64,000 nt of DNA from Bacteroidota bacterium (GCA_947479455.1 CANJZE010000006.1:97717-161716), one strand, 5' to 3'; shown: positions 27,816 to 37,039, numbered from the stretch's first letter. Program-made: numbers and translations. The notes: a model not told the origin generated them from the letters alone.

Positions 27816-28796
27816 GTGAATTCACTTTACTCAAAAATTTTTACGGTTACAGATTTAAATTTTGAAGAAACAACTCTCGAGGTTTTTGCTTTTCAATATG
27901 AACACGTGAAAGTCTACCGACAGTTTTGCGATTCACTGAAACAGAATCCCGCAAATGTCAAAAGCATTTCGCAAATTCCTTTTTTGCCTATTGAGTTTTT
28001 TAAAACACATGCTGTAATTGCTGAAGGTGAAACTGCGTCAAAGACTTTTGAAAGCAGTGGAACAACAGGGCAAATTACTTCTAAGCATCATGTTGTTGAT
28101 TTGAATGTGTTTGAAGAAAGTTTTTTGAAATGTTTTGAGCAATTTTATGGAGATGTAAATCAGTATGTGATTATAGCACTGCTTCCTTCTTATCTGGAGC
28201 GAAATAATTCTTCGCTTGTTTACATGGCGAAAGACTTGATGGAAAGAAGCAGACAAAACGCCAGCGGGTTTTTTCTCAATGATTTCGATAAACTTTACGA
28301 CTGGCTGGATGTGCTCAAAACCAGTAAACGAAAAGTGATATTGCTCGGAGTAACTTTTGCTTTACTTGATTTTGCCGCACAGTATAAAATTGATTTTCCT
28401 GATTTAATTGTAATGGAAACAGGTGGTATGAAGGGAAGAAGAGAGGAACTTACCCGACAGGCAGTTCATCTGCAATTGAAAAATTCATTTGGTGTAAAGA
28501 ACATTCACAGTGAATACGGAATGACAGAACTCCTGTCGCAAGCCTATTCTAAAGGGGATGGAATTTTTCAATCTCCACCTTGGCTTAAAATTTTTACCCG
28601 TGATATGTATGACCCATTGCGGTTGCAGGAAGAAAATAAAACGGGAGTAATCAATGTGATTGACCTGGCTAATTTGTATTCATGTTCATTTATTGCCACT
28701 GGAGATTTAGGAAAAGTAAACTTCAACGGAACCTTTGAAGTGTTGGGTAGAATGGCAGATGCCGAAGTGCGCGGATGTAATTTGATGGTAGTATAG
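27816..28796 (+). CDS. LuxE-like acyl-protein synthetase / phenylacetate-CoA ligase relative
   Basis: A 326-residue protein starting with GTG. It contains the phosphate-binding-like loop ESSGTTGQITSKHH and a conserved SEYGMTELLSQAY motif, which are features of the LuxE/acyl-protein synthetase branch of adenylate-forming enzymes; the C-terminal GDLGKVN and GRMADAEVRG resemble the motifs that close the active site in these enzymes. In luminous bacteria LuxE activates fatty acids, but no luxCDAB genes are here. Bacteroidota homologues are often found alone in lipid or surface-polysaccharide contexts. Here it leads a three-gene unit with two unknown membrane proteins. The substrate is unknown. 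Confidence 0.78.
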   Translation: MNSLYSKIFTVTDLNFEETTLEVFAFQYEHVKVYRQFCDSLKQNPANVKSISQIPFLPIEFFKTHAVIAEGETASKTFESSGTTGQITSKHHVVDLNVFEESFLKCFEQFYGDVNQYVIIALLPSYLERNNSSLVYMAKDLMERSRQNASGFFLNDFDKLYDWLDVLKTSKRKVILLGVTFALLDFAAQYKIDFPDLIVMETGGMKGRREELTRQAVHLQLKNSFGVKNIHSEYGMTELLSQAYSKGDGIFQSPPWLKIFTRDMYDPLRLQEENKTGVINVIDLANLYSCSFIATGDLGKVNFNGTFEVLGRMADAEVRGCNLMVV

Positions 28797-28811
28797 TTTT
28801 CAAAAGCGAAA

Positions 28812-29237
28812 ATGAAATTCATTCAGCATACGTATTTGTTTCGGTTGTATGCGGAGTTTAAACTTCTCTTGGTGGTAGTGTGTATTTTTGTTTTAGCTAC
28901 TACTTGGTTTGCTTTACACAACCATGAGGAATTTCCGTTTCTGCTTTATGGAATGTATTCACTACAGGAAGGTGCCAACGAAACTTATACTGCCTATTCC
29001 ATTCTGGTTGATGGCAAAGAGTTGAAATATGCCGATATGCGCGATACGCGCGAAGAATTGATTTCTTCCCTGATTCGTGAATTGGATTCTCCTGCAACTG
29101 AAGTGAAAGAAGATTGGCTCTGCAACAAAATTTCTTCTACTGCAAAGCAAATTCAGATTTATAAACTTACCTGTAATTATTCGGCCGATGGCTCGTCTCA
29201 TGTTCTCCAAAAACAATTGATGTATGAGTGCCGTTGA
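28812..29237 (+). CDS. Small membrane-anchored protein of unknown function
   Basis: A 141-residue protein with one N-terminal membrane segment (KLLLVVVCIFVLATTWFAL) and a hydrophilic C-terminal domain of about 100 residues facing outside or the periplasm (LVDGKELKYADMRDTREELI; two cysteines near the end). It lies 15 bases after the LuxE-like gene and its end overlaps the next gene by 14 bases, so all three are probably co-translated. No family recognised. Confidence 0.65.
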   Translation: MKFIQHTYLFRLYAEFKLLLVVVCIFVLATTWFALHNHEEFPFLLYGMYSLQEGANETYTAYSILVDGKELKYADMRDTREELISSLIRELDSPATEVKEDWLCNKISSTAKQIQIYKLTCNYSADGSSHVLQKQLMYECR

Positions 29238-30072
29238 AAATTTTGAAAAGAGTTTTCGTGCAAAAGCAATCGCAGTCTTTGTCTGTGTTTTGTTGGTGTT
29301 GCTCTATCGTTTCATCAGCGGTACGCTCTTTACAGGTCTTTATGGTTTCTGTTGCGGTTTAGAATACGGCAATGTTTTCTATCACCTGTTTATTAAAACC
29401 GGAATACCTGCATTTATACTTTCCTCTCATTCTTTGTCTCTCTCTTTCGATTTGTGTTTGTTCGTGTTGCCTGTTTTTTTTTTACTAACGCGGAAGAGAA
29501 TGTTTGCGATTCTGTTTACTGCTGTAGCAGTAATTTATTTTCTATTGTTCAATATGGTAACCGCACATTTCTATCACGGTTTCTTTACGGTTATTATTAT
29601 CTCCATTCCTTTTTGGTGTAAAAACGAAACGCGTTTTAATCTTTTATGGGAAGGCGCACGTTACTATCTGCTTTATGTTTTTGCATCGGCAGCTTTATGG
29701 AAAATATTCCGCGGTTCAGTTTTCTATACAGAACAACTTTCCAATATTCTAAAGCATCAGCAGCTCGATATGTTTTTGCAACAACCAATGAGTTATCAAG
29801 CGAGTTGCGTGCAATACTTAATTGCGCATCCCGAAACTTCGCATGTGATGCTGATAATGAACGTTGTTGTGCAGTTGTTTTTTATCCTTGGCTTTTTTAC
29901 AAAGAAGTTTGATTCCCTTCTTTTTGTATTGGCAATTGTTTTTTGTGCTGCCAACTACTTTGTAATGGGAATTACTTCAACTGAATTGTTGGTATTGAAT
30001 TTAACGCTTCTGAATTGGAAGAAAATAGAAGCACTACTTCCGAACAAAATGCTGTTTCAACAGAGCAGCTAA
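29224..30072 (+). CDS. Polytopic membrane protein of unknown function
   Basis: A 282-residue protein with about seven membrane segments. The ATG at 29224 lies inside the last codons of the preceding gene in another frame, a typical coupling overlap. The pattern of short helices and the WEGARYYLLYVFASAALWKI segment recall small HTTM/DoxX-type membrane proteins, but no diagnostic residue set was seen. Its 3' end overlaps the 3' end of the convergent UbiA-GT4 gene by 39 bases. Confidence 0.65.
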   Translation: MSAVENFEKSFRAKAIAVFVCVLLVLLYRFISGTLFTGLYGFCCGLEYGNVFYHLFIKTGIPAFILSSHSLSLSFDLCLFVLPVFFLLTRKRMFAILFTAVAVIYFLLFNMVTAHFYHGFFTVIIISIPFWCKNETRFNLLWEGARYYLLYVFASAALWKIFRGSVFYTEQLSNILKHQQLDMFLQQPMSYQASCVQYLIAHPETSHVMLIMNVVVQLFFILGFFTKKFDSLLFVLAIVFCAANYFVMGITSTELLVLNLTLLNWKKIEALLPNKMLFQQSS

Positions 30073-32343
30073 GTTCTCTGTATAGTTTTTGAATAGCGGA
30101 TTCGAATGAATGCTTACGCTTGCTCGCTTACCGGTTTCAAAAACAAGATTGCTATCAGCAACTAAACGCAACATCGCGTTCGCCATTCCATCCACATCAT
30201 ATTCATCAACTAAGAACCCCGTTTCGTTTTCTGTTATTACTTCTTTAATCCCTCCATGGCGTGTGGAAACAACGGGCAAGCCTGCTGCCATGGCTTCGAG
30301 CACAGCAATTGGTGTTCCTTCTTTATCTTTATTAACTGGCGTGGTAACCGAGTGTTGAACAAAGACCTTTGCCTTCTTCATTTCTACATATACTTCTTCT
30401 GGTGAAAGAATTTCTTTGAATTCTACGTTGTTTTCAAGCTGAAGCGAGCGCACAAGAATTTTACAAGCTTCGAACAATTCACCACCACCATCTTTGCCTA
30501 TCATTATCAATTTGGCATCCGGAATTGTCTGTAATACTTTTGTAAAAGCAAGAATGGTGAGATGGGGACTCTTGGTTTCTGAAAACCTTCCTACGCTTAA
30601 AAACACAGGAGCGTTTTTACTTACATCGCAGTATTGAAACAATTCAAGATCAACGAATGCGGGTTGATAAATAATTTTGTATTCATCGGCTCCCATCGAA
30701 ATCAATTCATCTTTCATCTGTCTTGAAACAGCAATTAGCGCAGCCGCGTTTTTGAAAAGACTTTTATATGATTCCTTGAATTCGTTTTTAATTTTTTGAT
30801 GATACACATCGTAGCCGTGGAAATTAACCACTAATGGAATTCCTGTATCTTTTGCAATTTCCATTAGCTGCACACCTACAGGTCCATACTCAGCAAGAAT
30901 CAATTCAATTTTGTTTTTAATAAGGTAGCGAACAATTGCCTTCTTCAGAAAGAAGTTTTTCGGTTTCTTCAAAACCGTTTCAAGAAAGTTCACCCAGTTT
31001 AAAATGCGTTCATCATTACTAAGCAAAGGTTCACCACCATCAAAATATTTAGGCAACTCTCCTCCATATAAATAATGTGCTTCAAAAGGCAATTGCCCGA
31101 GCATTTTGTAAATGAAGGTTTCAGTGTATTTGCGCTCGTGAATATTAACTACAGCAATTCTTCCTGTATCACTTTTCTGTTTTAGTGCAGCTACAGATTT
31201 TTCATAGTTAATATGTCGCTCGTAATCTTTACCACGCGCTTGTGCTTCATTGTAACGCAAAACAATTTTGCGGAAAAAGTAAATAGAAAAGTTGAGCAGG
31301 AGAGAAGCCGGTTTGAAAATTAAGACATGAAAAAAAAGAGAGGCAAATTTGCTCAGCCAATAACAAGTGAACTTTGAAAACTCCCATGTTCGTTCGAGCA
31401 AACGATGAAACAAAAACAGGTGGGCAAACAAAAGCAGCACATACGTTCTGTCAGCCAGGCATAGCATAATAATGCTGAGCAACGGAAAAACCTGCTGATA
31501 AAAATCGTCTAACGAAATGCGTTTAAAGTTGTAGGTAAAACGAAACGTTGCAGTGAGTATGGGTTCAAGAAAGAAAACAAATAGGGCAAGAGGCATGAAC
31601 AGAAAGGCATACGAATGAAAATTTGCACCTGCATAAAGCAGAAGCAAAAGCAAAGCGGAGAATTCAACAGGTAGTAAATACTTTGATGCAAGACGATAGA
31701 CAAAATTATTTCCTCGTTCAGTTGCCAGCGTTGTATGAATCGACAGTAAATCATTCTCGCGGTCAAGTGCAATATGATTGAGATAGTAACGAATGCCGCT
31801 GCAAATTTTCCAGATAACTAGCAGCGAAATAAAAACTAAATCAACATTTCGTCCATTGATGAGAAAAAGAATTCCTGCAAACAAGCCTGCGGGAATTACG
31901 TGTGAGTAAAGCGCATCGGCAATGGGAGCCATGAGCGGTTTCGTTTTTAACCGAAAAGGAGAGAAGGAGTATGTGATGAACAAAATCAACTCTGCCGCAA
32001 TAAGCGAAAGCGAATAGATATAATGCTGAAAGAAAACCCAGGGAGCGAGAGATAGGATGGTGAAGAGCGCAACAACTAGAAATTTTTTGAAAGGATGAAG
32101 GAGAGCAACTATGTTTTGCTTGCTTGCTTTTCTATCGGTTTCTATATCGGCCCAATCGTTTAAAAAATAACCCAGCGAGGCAAAACCCGTAATGCTTAAA
32201 AATAAGCGCACCACAATGCGCAACGAATCGTGCGCATAAAAACCAAGAATAAACAACATGAAATATGCTACACCCAATAAAGGAGCTGCGGTGTATTTCC
32301 ACCAGTTTTTGTAACGCGTAATTTGTGAAAGCGACTGGAACAT
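30034..32343 (-). CDS. Fusion of UbiA-like prenyltransferase and GT4 glycosyltransferase
   Basis: A 769-residue protein with two parts. Residues about 1-300 are polytopic and carry the UbiA first aspartate motif at 62-70 (NDWADIETD) and a later acidic segment ALDRENDLLS near 195, in the place of the second motif. UbiA enzymes move prenyl chains to aromatic or sugar acceptors, for example decaprenyl-phosphate phosphoribosyl transfer. Residues about 395-769 are a GT-B family 4 glycosyltransferase: N-terminal RIAVVNIHERKYTETFI, LVVNFHGYDVY, donor domain start FLSVGRFSETKSPH and the EGTPIAVLEAMAAGLPVVST motif holding the E-x7-E pair. A membrane lipid-linked glycan step is a reasonable inference. 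The fusion is continuous, with a shared linker and no internal stop. Confidence 0.8.
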   Translation of the reverse strand: MFQSLSQITRYKNWWKYTAAPLLGVAYFMLFILGFYAHDSLRIVVRLFLSITGFASLGYFLNDWADIETDRKASKQNIVALLHPFKKFLVVALFTILSLAPWVFFQHYIYSLSLIAAELILFITYSFSPFRLKTKPLMAPIADALYSHVIPAGLFAGILFLINGRNVDLVFISLLVIWKICSGIRYYLNHIALDRENDLLSIHTTLATERGNNFVYRLASKYLLPVEFSALLLLLLYAGANFHSYAFLFMPLALFVFFLEPILTATFRFTYNFKRISLDDFYQQVFPLLSIIMLCLADRTYVLLLFAHLFLFHRLLERTWEFSKFTCYWLSKFASLFFHVLIFKPASLLLNFSIYFFRKIVLRYNEAQARGKDYERHINYEKSVAALKQKSDTGRIAVVNIHERKYTETFIYKMLGQLPFEAHYLYGGELPKYFDGGEPLLSNDERILNWVNFLETVLKKPKNFFLKKAIVRYLIKNKIELILAEYGPVGVQLMEIAKDTGIPLVVNFHGYDVYHQKIKNEFKESYKSLFKNAAALIAVSRQMKDELISMGADEYKIIYQPAFVDLELFQYCDVSKNAPVFLSVGRFSETKSPHLTILAFTKVLQTIPDAKLIMIGKDGGGELFEACKILVRSLQLENNVEFKEILSPEEVYVEMKKAKVFVQHSVTTPVNKDKEGTPIAVLEAMAAGLPVVSTRHGGIKEVITENETGFLVDEYDVDGMANAMLRLVADSNLVFETGKRASVSIHSNPLFKNYTENLAALLKQHFVRK

Positions 32344-32384
32344 TTAGAATTTCAAACCTAAGTGAATTTGTAATACTGCAAAAC

Positions 32385-32411
32385 AAAAACCCTTCCGAAG
32401 AAGGGTTTTTT
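32385..32411 (-). terminator. Intrinsic terminator
   Basis: CCCTTC/GAAGGG stem with a CGAA tetraloop and A/T flanks. On the minus strand it follows the chalcone-isomerase-like gene by about 22 bases and ends in a T run. Confidence 0.85.
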
Positions 32412-32432
32412 AAAAGAGTTGTCACAAATAAT

Positions 32433-32999
32433 TTAACTGCCTAACAAAGCTGTTTTCAAATCAGCGTCAACCGGGTCTTCACCCAACCAAATACCGAATA
32501 ATGCTTTCTTGAAATCAAGACCTTGAATAGTATTTTTCAACTTACCGTTCTTGTACGCTTTTACGCCTTCGCCCGGTACGTATGAAAGTTCGAACATATC
32601 GCCTTCCTTAATCTCTTCGCTTTTAAAAGTTGAAACCAACACATTGATTTTTTCCTGAAGTGGTGCGGTATTTCCTTTCATAGATTTTGTAAAACCTTCT
32701 TCTACAGCTTCGCTTAGATTGCCGCTGTTAATTACACCTGAGGTAATCGTCAAGCGAAATGAGGTTGGCTTATCGGCACTTACTATATCGGCTCCGTTTT
32801 TATTTTTTGCCGATAAATACAAACCACCTGTATAAAGCTTAAAGAATAATTTTTTACGAATACCTCCACCGTTCAAAACTAAATCGGTGGTACCTTGCTT
32901 AATTGTTGCAGGTAGTGTAATGCCGTTAATGGTGAGTTGTGCATCAGCCATAAAACAGACATACATTGCTACTAAAAGTGTGATTAATTTCAATTTCAT
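32433..32999 (-). CDS. Exported chalcone-isomerase-like protein
   Basis: A 188-residue protein with a signal peptide (MKLKLITLLVAMYVCFMADA). The mature part matches the bacterial chalcone-isomerase-like domain: ING.TLPATIKQG at the N-terminus, RKKLFFKLYTGGLYL (the hallmark strand), GFTKSMKGNT, GDMFELSYVPGEGVKAYKNG and the C-terminal ALFGIWLGEDPVDADLKTALLG. Plant enzymes of this fold isomerise chalcones, but bacterial periplasmic members mostly lack a known activity and may bind lipids. Single gene unit with its own terminator. Confidence 0.85.
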   Translation of the reverse strand: MKLKLITLLVAMYVCFMADAQLTINGITLPATIKQGTTDLVLNGGGIRKKLFFKLYTGGLYLSAKNKNGADIVSADKPTSFRLTITSGVINSGNLSEAVEEGFTKSMKGNTAPLQEKINVLVSTFKSEEIKEGDMFELSYVPGEGVKAYKNGKLKNTIQGLDFKKALFGIWLGEDPVDADLKTALLGS

Positions 33000-33035
33000 A
33001 AAAGGGTTTTTTGTTTTTGAAAAATTTGTAACTGA

Positions 33036-33755
33036 TTATTCTTTCTTTTTGCCTTTTGCTTTATCAGCTTCTAAGGCTTCTTGTAAACTGGCAGGTTCTT
33101 TCTTGCCGGCATACTTAGGATTTTTACTCCATTCGTAAACACGCTGTCCGTCTATGTATTTTGAAACAAAAGCATCTTTAATTCCCATTTTGCGAACATC
33201 CTTTACAAAGTCCTTGGCAATTTCTTCATCCGGAAAATAGCTGATGATGTAACGGTTCAAACCATCTACATCTTCGTAGCCAATAAAACGCGGTGCTTCA
33301 AAATATTTATTGATGTTGAACTCTTTGTAAAGACCAATTTGCACTTTATAAACAGTTCCTTTTTGAGCAGCATTGGTAATTATGGCTGTACTCACGCCAC
33401 CGGTTTGTTTGTTTACCAGTGTCGAGTCGTTGCCATCCGGAGCATATCCTTTCAGCACATTGTTCTCGGTTTGCAAGCGGCTCACTTCATGATCATAGTC
33501 AGCCACTTTATTTTCAAGTTCAGCTTGTTTGGTAGAAGAATATGCAAAATCATCCTTCAATCTTTTTATTTCGGCATCGTTGCTATCGAGCGTAGTGCGA
33601 ATGTCCTGCATTTTGGCTTTATATCCTTCCAAATCTTTCTCATAGCCTTTTAACTCATCTTTCAAGCGTTTTTTTTCTTCCTTAGAAAGTCCTTGTGCAA
33701 ATGATGTTTGCAGCATGAAAATAGTGCAAACCAGCACGGGGAAAATTTTTCTCAT
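33036..33755 (-). CDS. Exported coiled-coil protein with SPOR-like C-terminal domain
   Basis: A 239-residue protein: signal peptide (cleavage near TSFAQ), a heptad-rich coiled coil at about 25-105 (KRLKDELKGYEKDLEGYKAK, then a second stretch up to NNVLKGY), and a compact domain at about 135-205 beginning TVYKVQIGLYKEFNINKYF, whose pattern fits the SPOR peptidoglycan-binding fold. The C-terminus is Lys-rich (KAKGKKKE). It is probably periplasmic and wall-associated. A good promoter precedes it; 36 bases separate it from the next minus-strand gene. Confidence 0.7.
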   Translation of the reverse strand: MRKIFPVLVCTIFMLQTSFAQGLSKEEKKRLKDELKGYEKDLEGYKAKMQDIRTTLDSNDAEIKRLKDDFAYSSTKQAELENKVADYDHEVSRLQTENNVLKGYAPDGNDSTLVNKQTGGVSTAIITNAAQKGTVYKVQIGLYKEFNINKYFEAPRFIGYEDVDGLNRYIISYFPDEEIAKDFVKDVRKMGIKDAFVSKYIDGQRVYEWSKNPKYAGKKEPASLQEALEADKAKGKKKE

Positions 33756-33781
33756 TTCGTATTTACGTTAGTGTGTATCAG

Positions 33782-33811
33782 CAAATGTAATGTTCTGATT
33801 CAAAAAATGAA
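33782..33811 (-). promoter_or_regulatory. Bacteroidota-type promoter
   Basis: Minus strand TACATTTG at 33782-33789 matches TAnnTTTG, with TTC at 33809-33811 exactly 19 bases upstream. It is about 27 bases from the start of the coiled-coil/SPOR-like gene. Confidence 0.55.
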
Positions 33812-33867
33812 ATATGGCTAAAGCATTTTAGATATAGTTGCTTACTTTTCCGCAACAAAAAAACAGT

Positions 33868-34737
33868 ATGCATCAAATTGAAAACGAATTTCTACGTGTA
33901 AAAATGCGCGAATACGGAGCTGAACTGATTTCCGTATTTGATAAGAAAAACAACATTGAACACTTGTGGAGTGCCGATGAAAAATATTGGGGATGGCATG
34001 CACCTGTTTTGTTTCCGGTGGTGGGAAGATGTTTGAACGATACTATTTTGGTTGATGGGGCTGAATATGAAATGGAGAAACACGGATTTGCGCGTAAATC
34101 AAATTTTAAACTGTTGGAGTTAAGTGAATCAAAAGCGGTGTTTGTGTTGAAGAGTGATGATACTACGTTGAAATATTTTCCTTTTCAGTTTGAATTTTTG
34201 ATTGGTTATCATTTGAAGGGAAATCAACTTGAGTGTTTTTACGAAGTGATAAACACCGATACAAAACCTATGTTCTTTCAGTTAGGCGGTCACCCTGCTT
34301 TTGCTGTTCCGTTTTTAGCTGAAGAAGATTATGAAGATTATTACGTGGAGTTTGAAAATACCGAAGACTGTGAAAGGGCTCACATTAACGGAGATGGTTT
34401 TTTTGACGGACGAAAAACATTGATGCTCGATAACTCGAATTGCTTTCAATTAGAGAAGGATATGTTTAGTGACGATGCTGTAATTTTCAAAGACCTACGC
34501 TCGCGTTCTGTTACGGTACGAAGTGCCAACCATGGACACTATTTATCCGTTCACTTTTCCGATTTTAGTTATCTCGGTTTATGGGCAAAAGTAAATGCGC
34601 CATATCTTTGTATTGAGCCCTGGCTTGGTTGTGCGGATACAGCGGGAGAAGAAGTTGAGTTCTCTGCCAAAGAAAGAGTTACTGCATTGGAAGAAGGCGA
34701 AACATTCCATGCTGCTTTTAGTATTGAAGTAGGCTGA
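33868..34737 (+). CDS. Aldose 1-epimerase family protein
   Basis: The start at 33868 (MHQIENEFLRVKM) gives 289 residues; an upstream in-frame TTG-type start adds non-conserved residues. It has the galactose-mutarotase-like beta sandwich: the early LWSADEKYWGWHAPVLFPVVGR, the KHGFARKSNF motif with its active-site-type His, FQLGGHPAFAVPF with the second His, and the CIEPWLGCADT segment near the end with the Glu-Pro-Trp of the LacX-type branch. It interconverts anomers of a hexose or hexose-phosphate in the cytoplasm; the exact sugar is unknown. No sugar-pathway neighbours. Confidence 0.85.
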   Translation: MHQIENEFLRVKMREYGAELISVFDKKNNIEHLWSADEKYWGWHAPVLFPVVGRCLNDTILVDGAEYEMEKHGFARKSNFKLLELSESKAVFVLKSDDTTLKYFPFQFEFLIGYHLKGNQLECFYEVINTDTKPMFFQLGGHPAFAVPFLAEEDYEDYYVEFENTEDCERAHINGDGFFDGRKTLMLDNSNCFQLEKDMFSDDAVIFKDLRSRSVTVRSANHGHYLSVHFSDFSYLGLWAKVNAPYLCIEPWLGCADTAGEEVEFSAKERVTALEEGETFHAAFSIEVG

Positions 34738-34779
34738 TAGAACTTGGCTATCAACTACTAGATACTGCCTCTGCCTCTG

Positions 34780-35568
34780 CTAATTTGTTTCTGTGATGGC
34801 CTGTTTTCTTAACGAGTTTGCCAGTTCATGTCCGAGGTAGTTCTCAATAATTTTATGAACGAAATAAATAACAGGGGTAAGCAATATCGCTGCTAAACAT
34901 TTGTAAACGTAATTGACAAAGCCAACGGCAAAAACCATGTTGAGAGTCCACTGTCCCTGCTTACCTTGTTTTAAAAGATAGAACGCGACAAACAAAACGA
35001 TAAAACTATCTACCAGTTGCGATACTAAGGTAGAGCCTGTGCTCCGCAACCACATCCATTTTTCACCGGTATGTGTTTTTATCCAATGAAAAATATAGAC
35101 ATCAATAAACTGCCCCACCATAAATGCGATGAGTGAACCAACAATGATATTTGTTCCTTGTCCGAACACTGCGAGATATGCTTTGTTGAAATCAAGTTCA
35201 GTTCCGTAATTTGAACTATTTAACCACCAACCCGCAGGAGAAGTTTGCATAGCACCAAACAACATGACATAAGCGTATGCAATCATAATGGCCGCAATCC
35301 ACGAAATGAAACGCACACCTTTCACTCCAAAATACTCATTGATAATATCGGTCATTACAAAAACAAATGGCCAAAGCAGCACACCACAAGTTTGACTGAT
35401 GCCATCGAAATGAAAACCGAATAAATCAAAAACAGGTTTGCTGATGCCAAGCGTTTCATCGAGCGAAAATATTTTTACACCCATAAACTCCGCCACCATG
35501 GCATTGGCGATAAAGAACGCACTCATAATAATGTAGAGGCGATTGGTTTTGTCTTTGAAGTATTTCAT
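34780..35568 (-). CDS. Queuosine precursor transporter (YhhQ/VUT family)
   Basis: A 262-residue protein with about six or seven membrane segments. Family features: IANAMVAEFMGVKIF in the first helix, the FVMTDIINEYFGVKGVRFIS loop, VGSLIAFMVGQFIDVYIFHWIK, and STLVSQLVDSFIVLFVAFY. The family moves preQ0/preQ1 or another 7-deazapurine across the inner membrane for queuosine synthesis. No que genes are adjacent. ATG start is well placed. Confidence 0.85.
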   Translation of the reverse strand: MKYFKDKTNRLYIIMSAFFIANAMVAEFMGVKIFSLDETLGISKPVFDLFGFHFDGISQTCGVLLWPFVFVMTDIINEYFGVKGVRFISWIAAIMIAYAYVMLFGAMQTSPAGWWLNSSNYGTELDFNKAYLAVFGQGTNIIVGSLIAFMVGQFIDVYIFHWIKTHTGEKWMWLRSTGSTLVSQLVDSFIVLFVAFYLLKQGKQGQWTLNMVFAVGFVNYVYKCLAAILLTPVIYFVHKIIENYLGHELANSLRKQAITETN

Positions 35569-35634
35569 TGAAATATGATTTAAGAATTATCGAGATTAAT
35601 AATAGCGATTTTCAGAAACCTTGATTCATGCACA

Positions 35635-35668
35635 TAAAAAAAGCCCCGCATAGCGGAGCCATTTTTGA
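35635..35668 (-). terminator. Intrinsic terminator of the beta-helix lipoprotein gene
   Basis: Minus strand GCTCCGC pairs with GCGGGGC (one G-T pair) and is followed by seven T residues; 20 bases past the stop codon. Confidence 0.8.
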
Positions 35669-35685
35669 TTGAGGTAAACTCTTGT

Positions 35686-36909
35686 TTATTCGAAGTGAAC
35701 GTTACCTTTTACGTTATTCGAAAAAGTGTTAGCTGAAATAATATCATTGTTGTAAGCTGAGTTAGTGTTTTGAATAAAAATGCCGGTGCCAGCGCTGTTA
35801 ATTATATTGCTGTTGCGAACTACAATATTGGTTGAACCACCATTGTCATTTACTACACTTACCATTCCGTCATTGTTTCCTTGGTTAGAACCGCCACCGC
35901 TGATGGTGCAATATTCAATTTTGTTGTTGCTTGAATTAGAAGAACGAAAACGAATCGTGTTCCAAATTCCGGTTCCGTTAAATATAGAGGAGATAAAAAT
36001 TGGTTGAGCAGAAGTTCCCACTGCGCAGAAAGAACCATTACCAGCCACCCCATCAATCACTACTTCTGCAGCGTAATCCATCGATACTCGGCTTCCCGCT
36101 GCTATACAAAATTTGTTTCCTGCAACGATTTTACCGCTTATTAAGAATGGTTCAAGCGTTTTTACAAGCATTATGTCTTTCGTAATTACTGAAGAAGCAT
36201 TGCCTGTTAACTGAACAAATTCTTTTCCGTTTTTGCTATATTGATTTGCGTTATCCATACTCATTGCATCGGTAATATGCATGCTAACTGGAAATTCAGA
36301 ATTAGTATGAATATTGTTTCCTACAAAGCCAACCAGTTTTGAACCTTCTGAAACAAGAATTCCGTTTGACCCGCTTGCTGTAATTTCTGAATTGGTTATT
36401 TCAATAGCACCAGCGTTTGTTCCTGAACCTACAATTACGTTCGCACTGCCGAAAGAATTAGTTCCACCACCATGCTCTATCTTACAATAGGATAGCATAT
36501 TCTTTCCTCCATTGCTCAATACAGTTATTCCTTTCCATGTAGAACGCTTGCCAGATTTTGAAGTAAAATAAATGATGTTTCCGTTTGCACCTACCGCTGT
36601 AAGAGAACCTTCTTCGTTCACTTGCAATCCTGCACCATCAGCAAATTGTATAGTTACACCCGGTTGTATAGTGAGGTTAGCATTAACCTGTACGTTGTTT
36701 GAAATGATGTAGTCTACACCATTCACTCGATCCTGCAAAATCAGGTCAGAAGAAATAACCATTTCGTTCATGGTGAGCGCTTGTGCGTTATCTTTTCTTT
36801 CCGATGTTATATTAGATAGACCTGCATCTTCTGTTTTGCTGCATGATGCAAAAAGCATTAAACCAAATGCTACTGCTGTAAGTTTGTTGAATGTAGAAGG
36901 AGTTTTCAT
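35686..36909 (-). CDS. Lipoprotein with right-handed parallel beta-helix
   Basis: The start at 36909 (MKTPSTFNKLTAVAFGL) gives a 407-residue lipoprotein with lipobox LFASCSK; the longer frame start would place 33 non-signal residues in front. From about residue 50 onward the sequence is a ladder of short strands with Asn/Gly/Ser turns (VNANLTIQPGVTIQFADGAGL, then EGSLTAVGANGNIIYFTSKSG and SYCKIEHGGG repeated as EYCTISGGG), the pattern of a right-handed beta-helix. It is probably surface-exposed; similar folds bind or cleave polysaccharides, but no catalytic residues were recognised. Confidence 0.8.
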   Translation of the reverse strand: MKTPSTFNKLTAVAFGLMLFASCSKTEDAGLSNITSERKDNAQALTMNEMVISSDLILQDRVNGVDYIISNNVQVNANLTIQPGVTIQFADGAGLQVNEEGSLTAVGANGNIIYFTSKSGKRSTWKGITVLSNGGKNMLSYCKIEHGGGTNSFGSANVIVGSGTNAGAIEITNSEITASGSNGILVSEGSKLVGFVGNNIHTNSEFPVSMHITDAMSMDNANQYSKNGKEFVQLTGNASSVITKDIMLVKTLEPFLISGKIVAGNKFCIAAGSRVSMDYAAEVVIDGVAGNGSFCAVGTSAQPIFISSIFNGTGIWNTIRFRSSNSSNNKIEYCTISGGGSNQGNNDGMVSVVNDNGGSTNIVVRNSNIINSAGTGIFIQNTNSAYNNDIISANTFSNNVKGNVHFE

Positions 36910-36976
36910 AATCGTTGATTTTAGAGTAATTACCCATTCTATACGATGATGTGTTTTAAAGGTTTCAGGTATTAAT

Positions 36977-37006
36977 AAAAAAGTAAGGGCTTGTTGTAAA
37001 CAAGCC
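36977..37006 (-). terminator. Terminator of the radical SAM gene
   Basis: GGCTTGTT/AACAAGCC perfect stem with a 3-base loop (36988-37006), followed on the minus strand by CTTAC and a T run. Confidence 0.6.
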
Positions 37007-37039
37007 ACTAATTGTTTGCGTTGTGTATCAAGTTATTCT

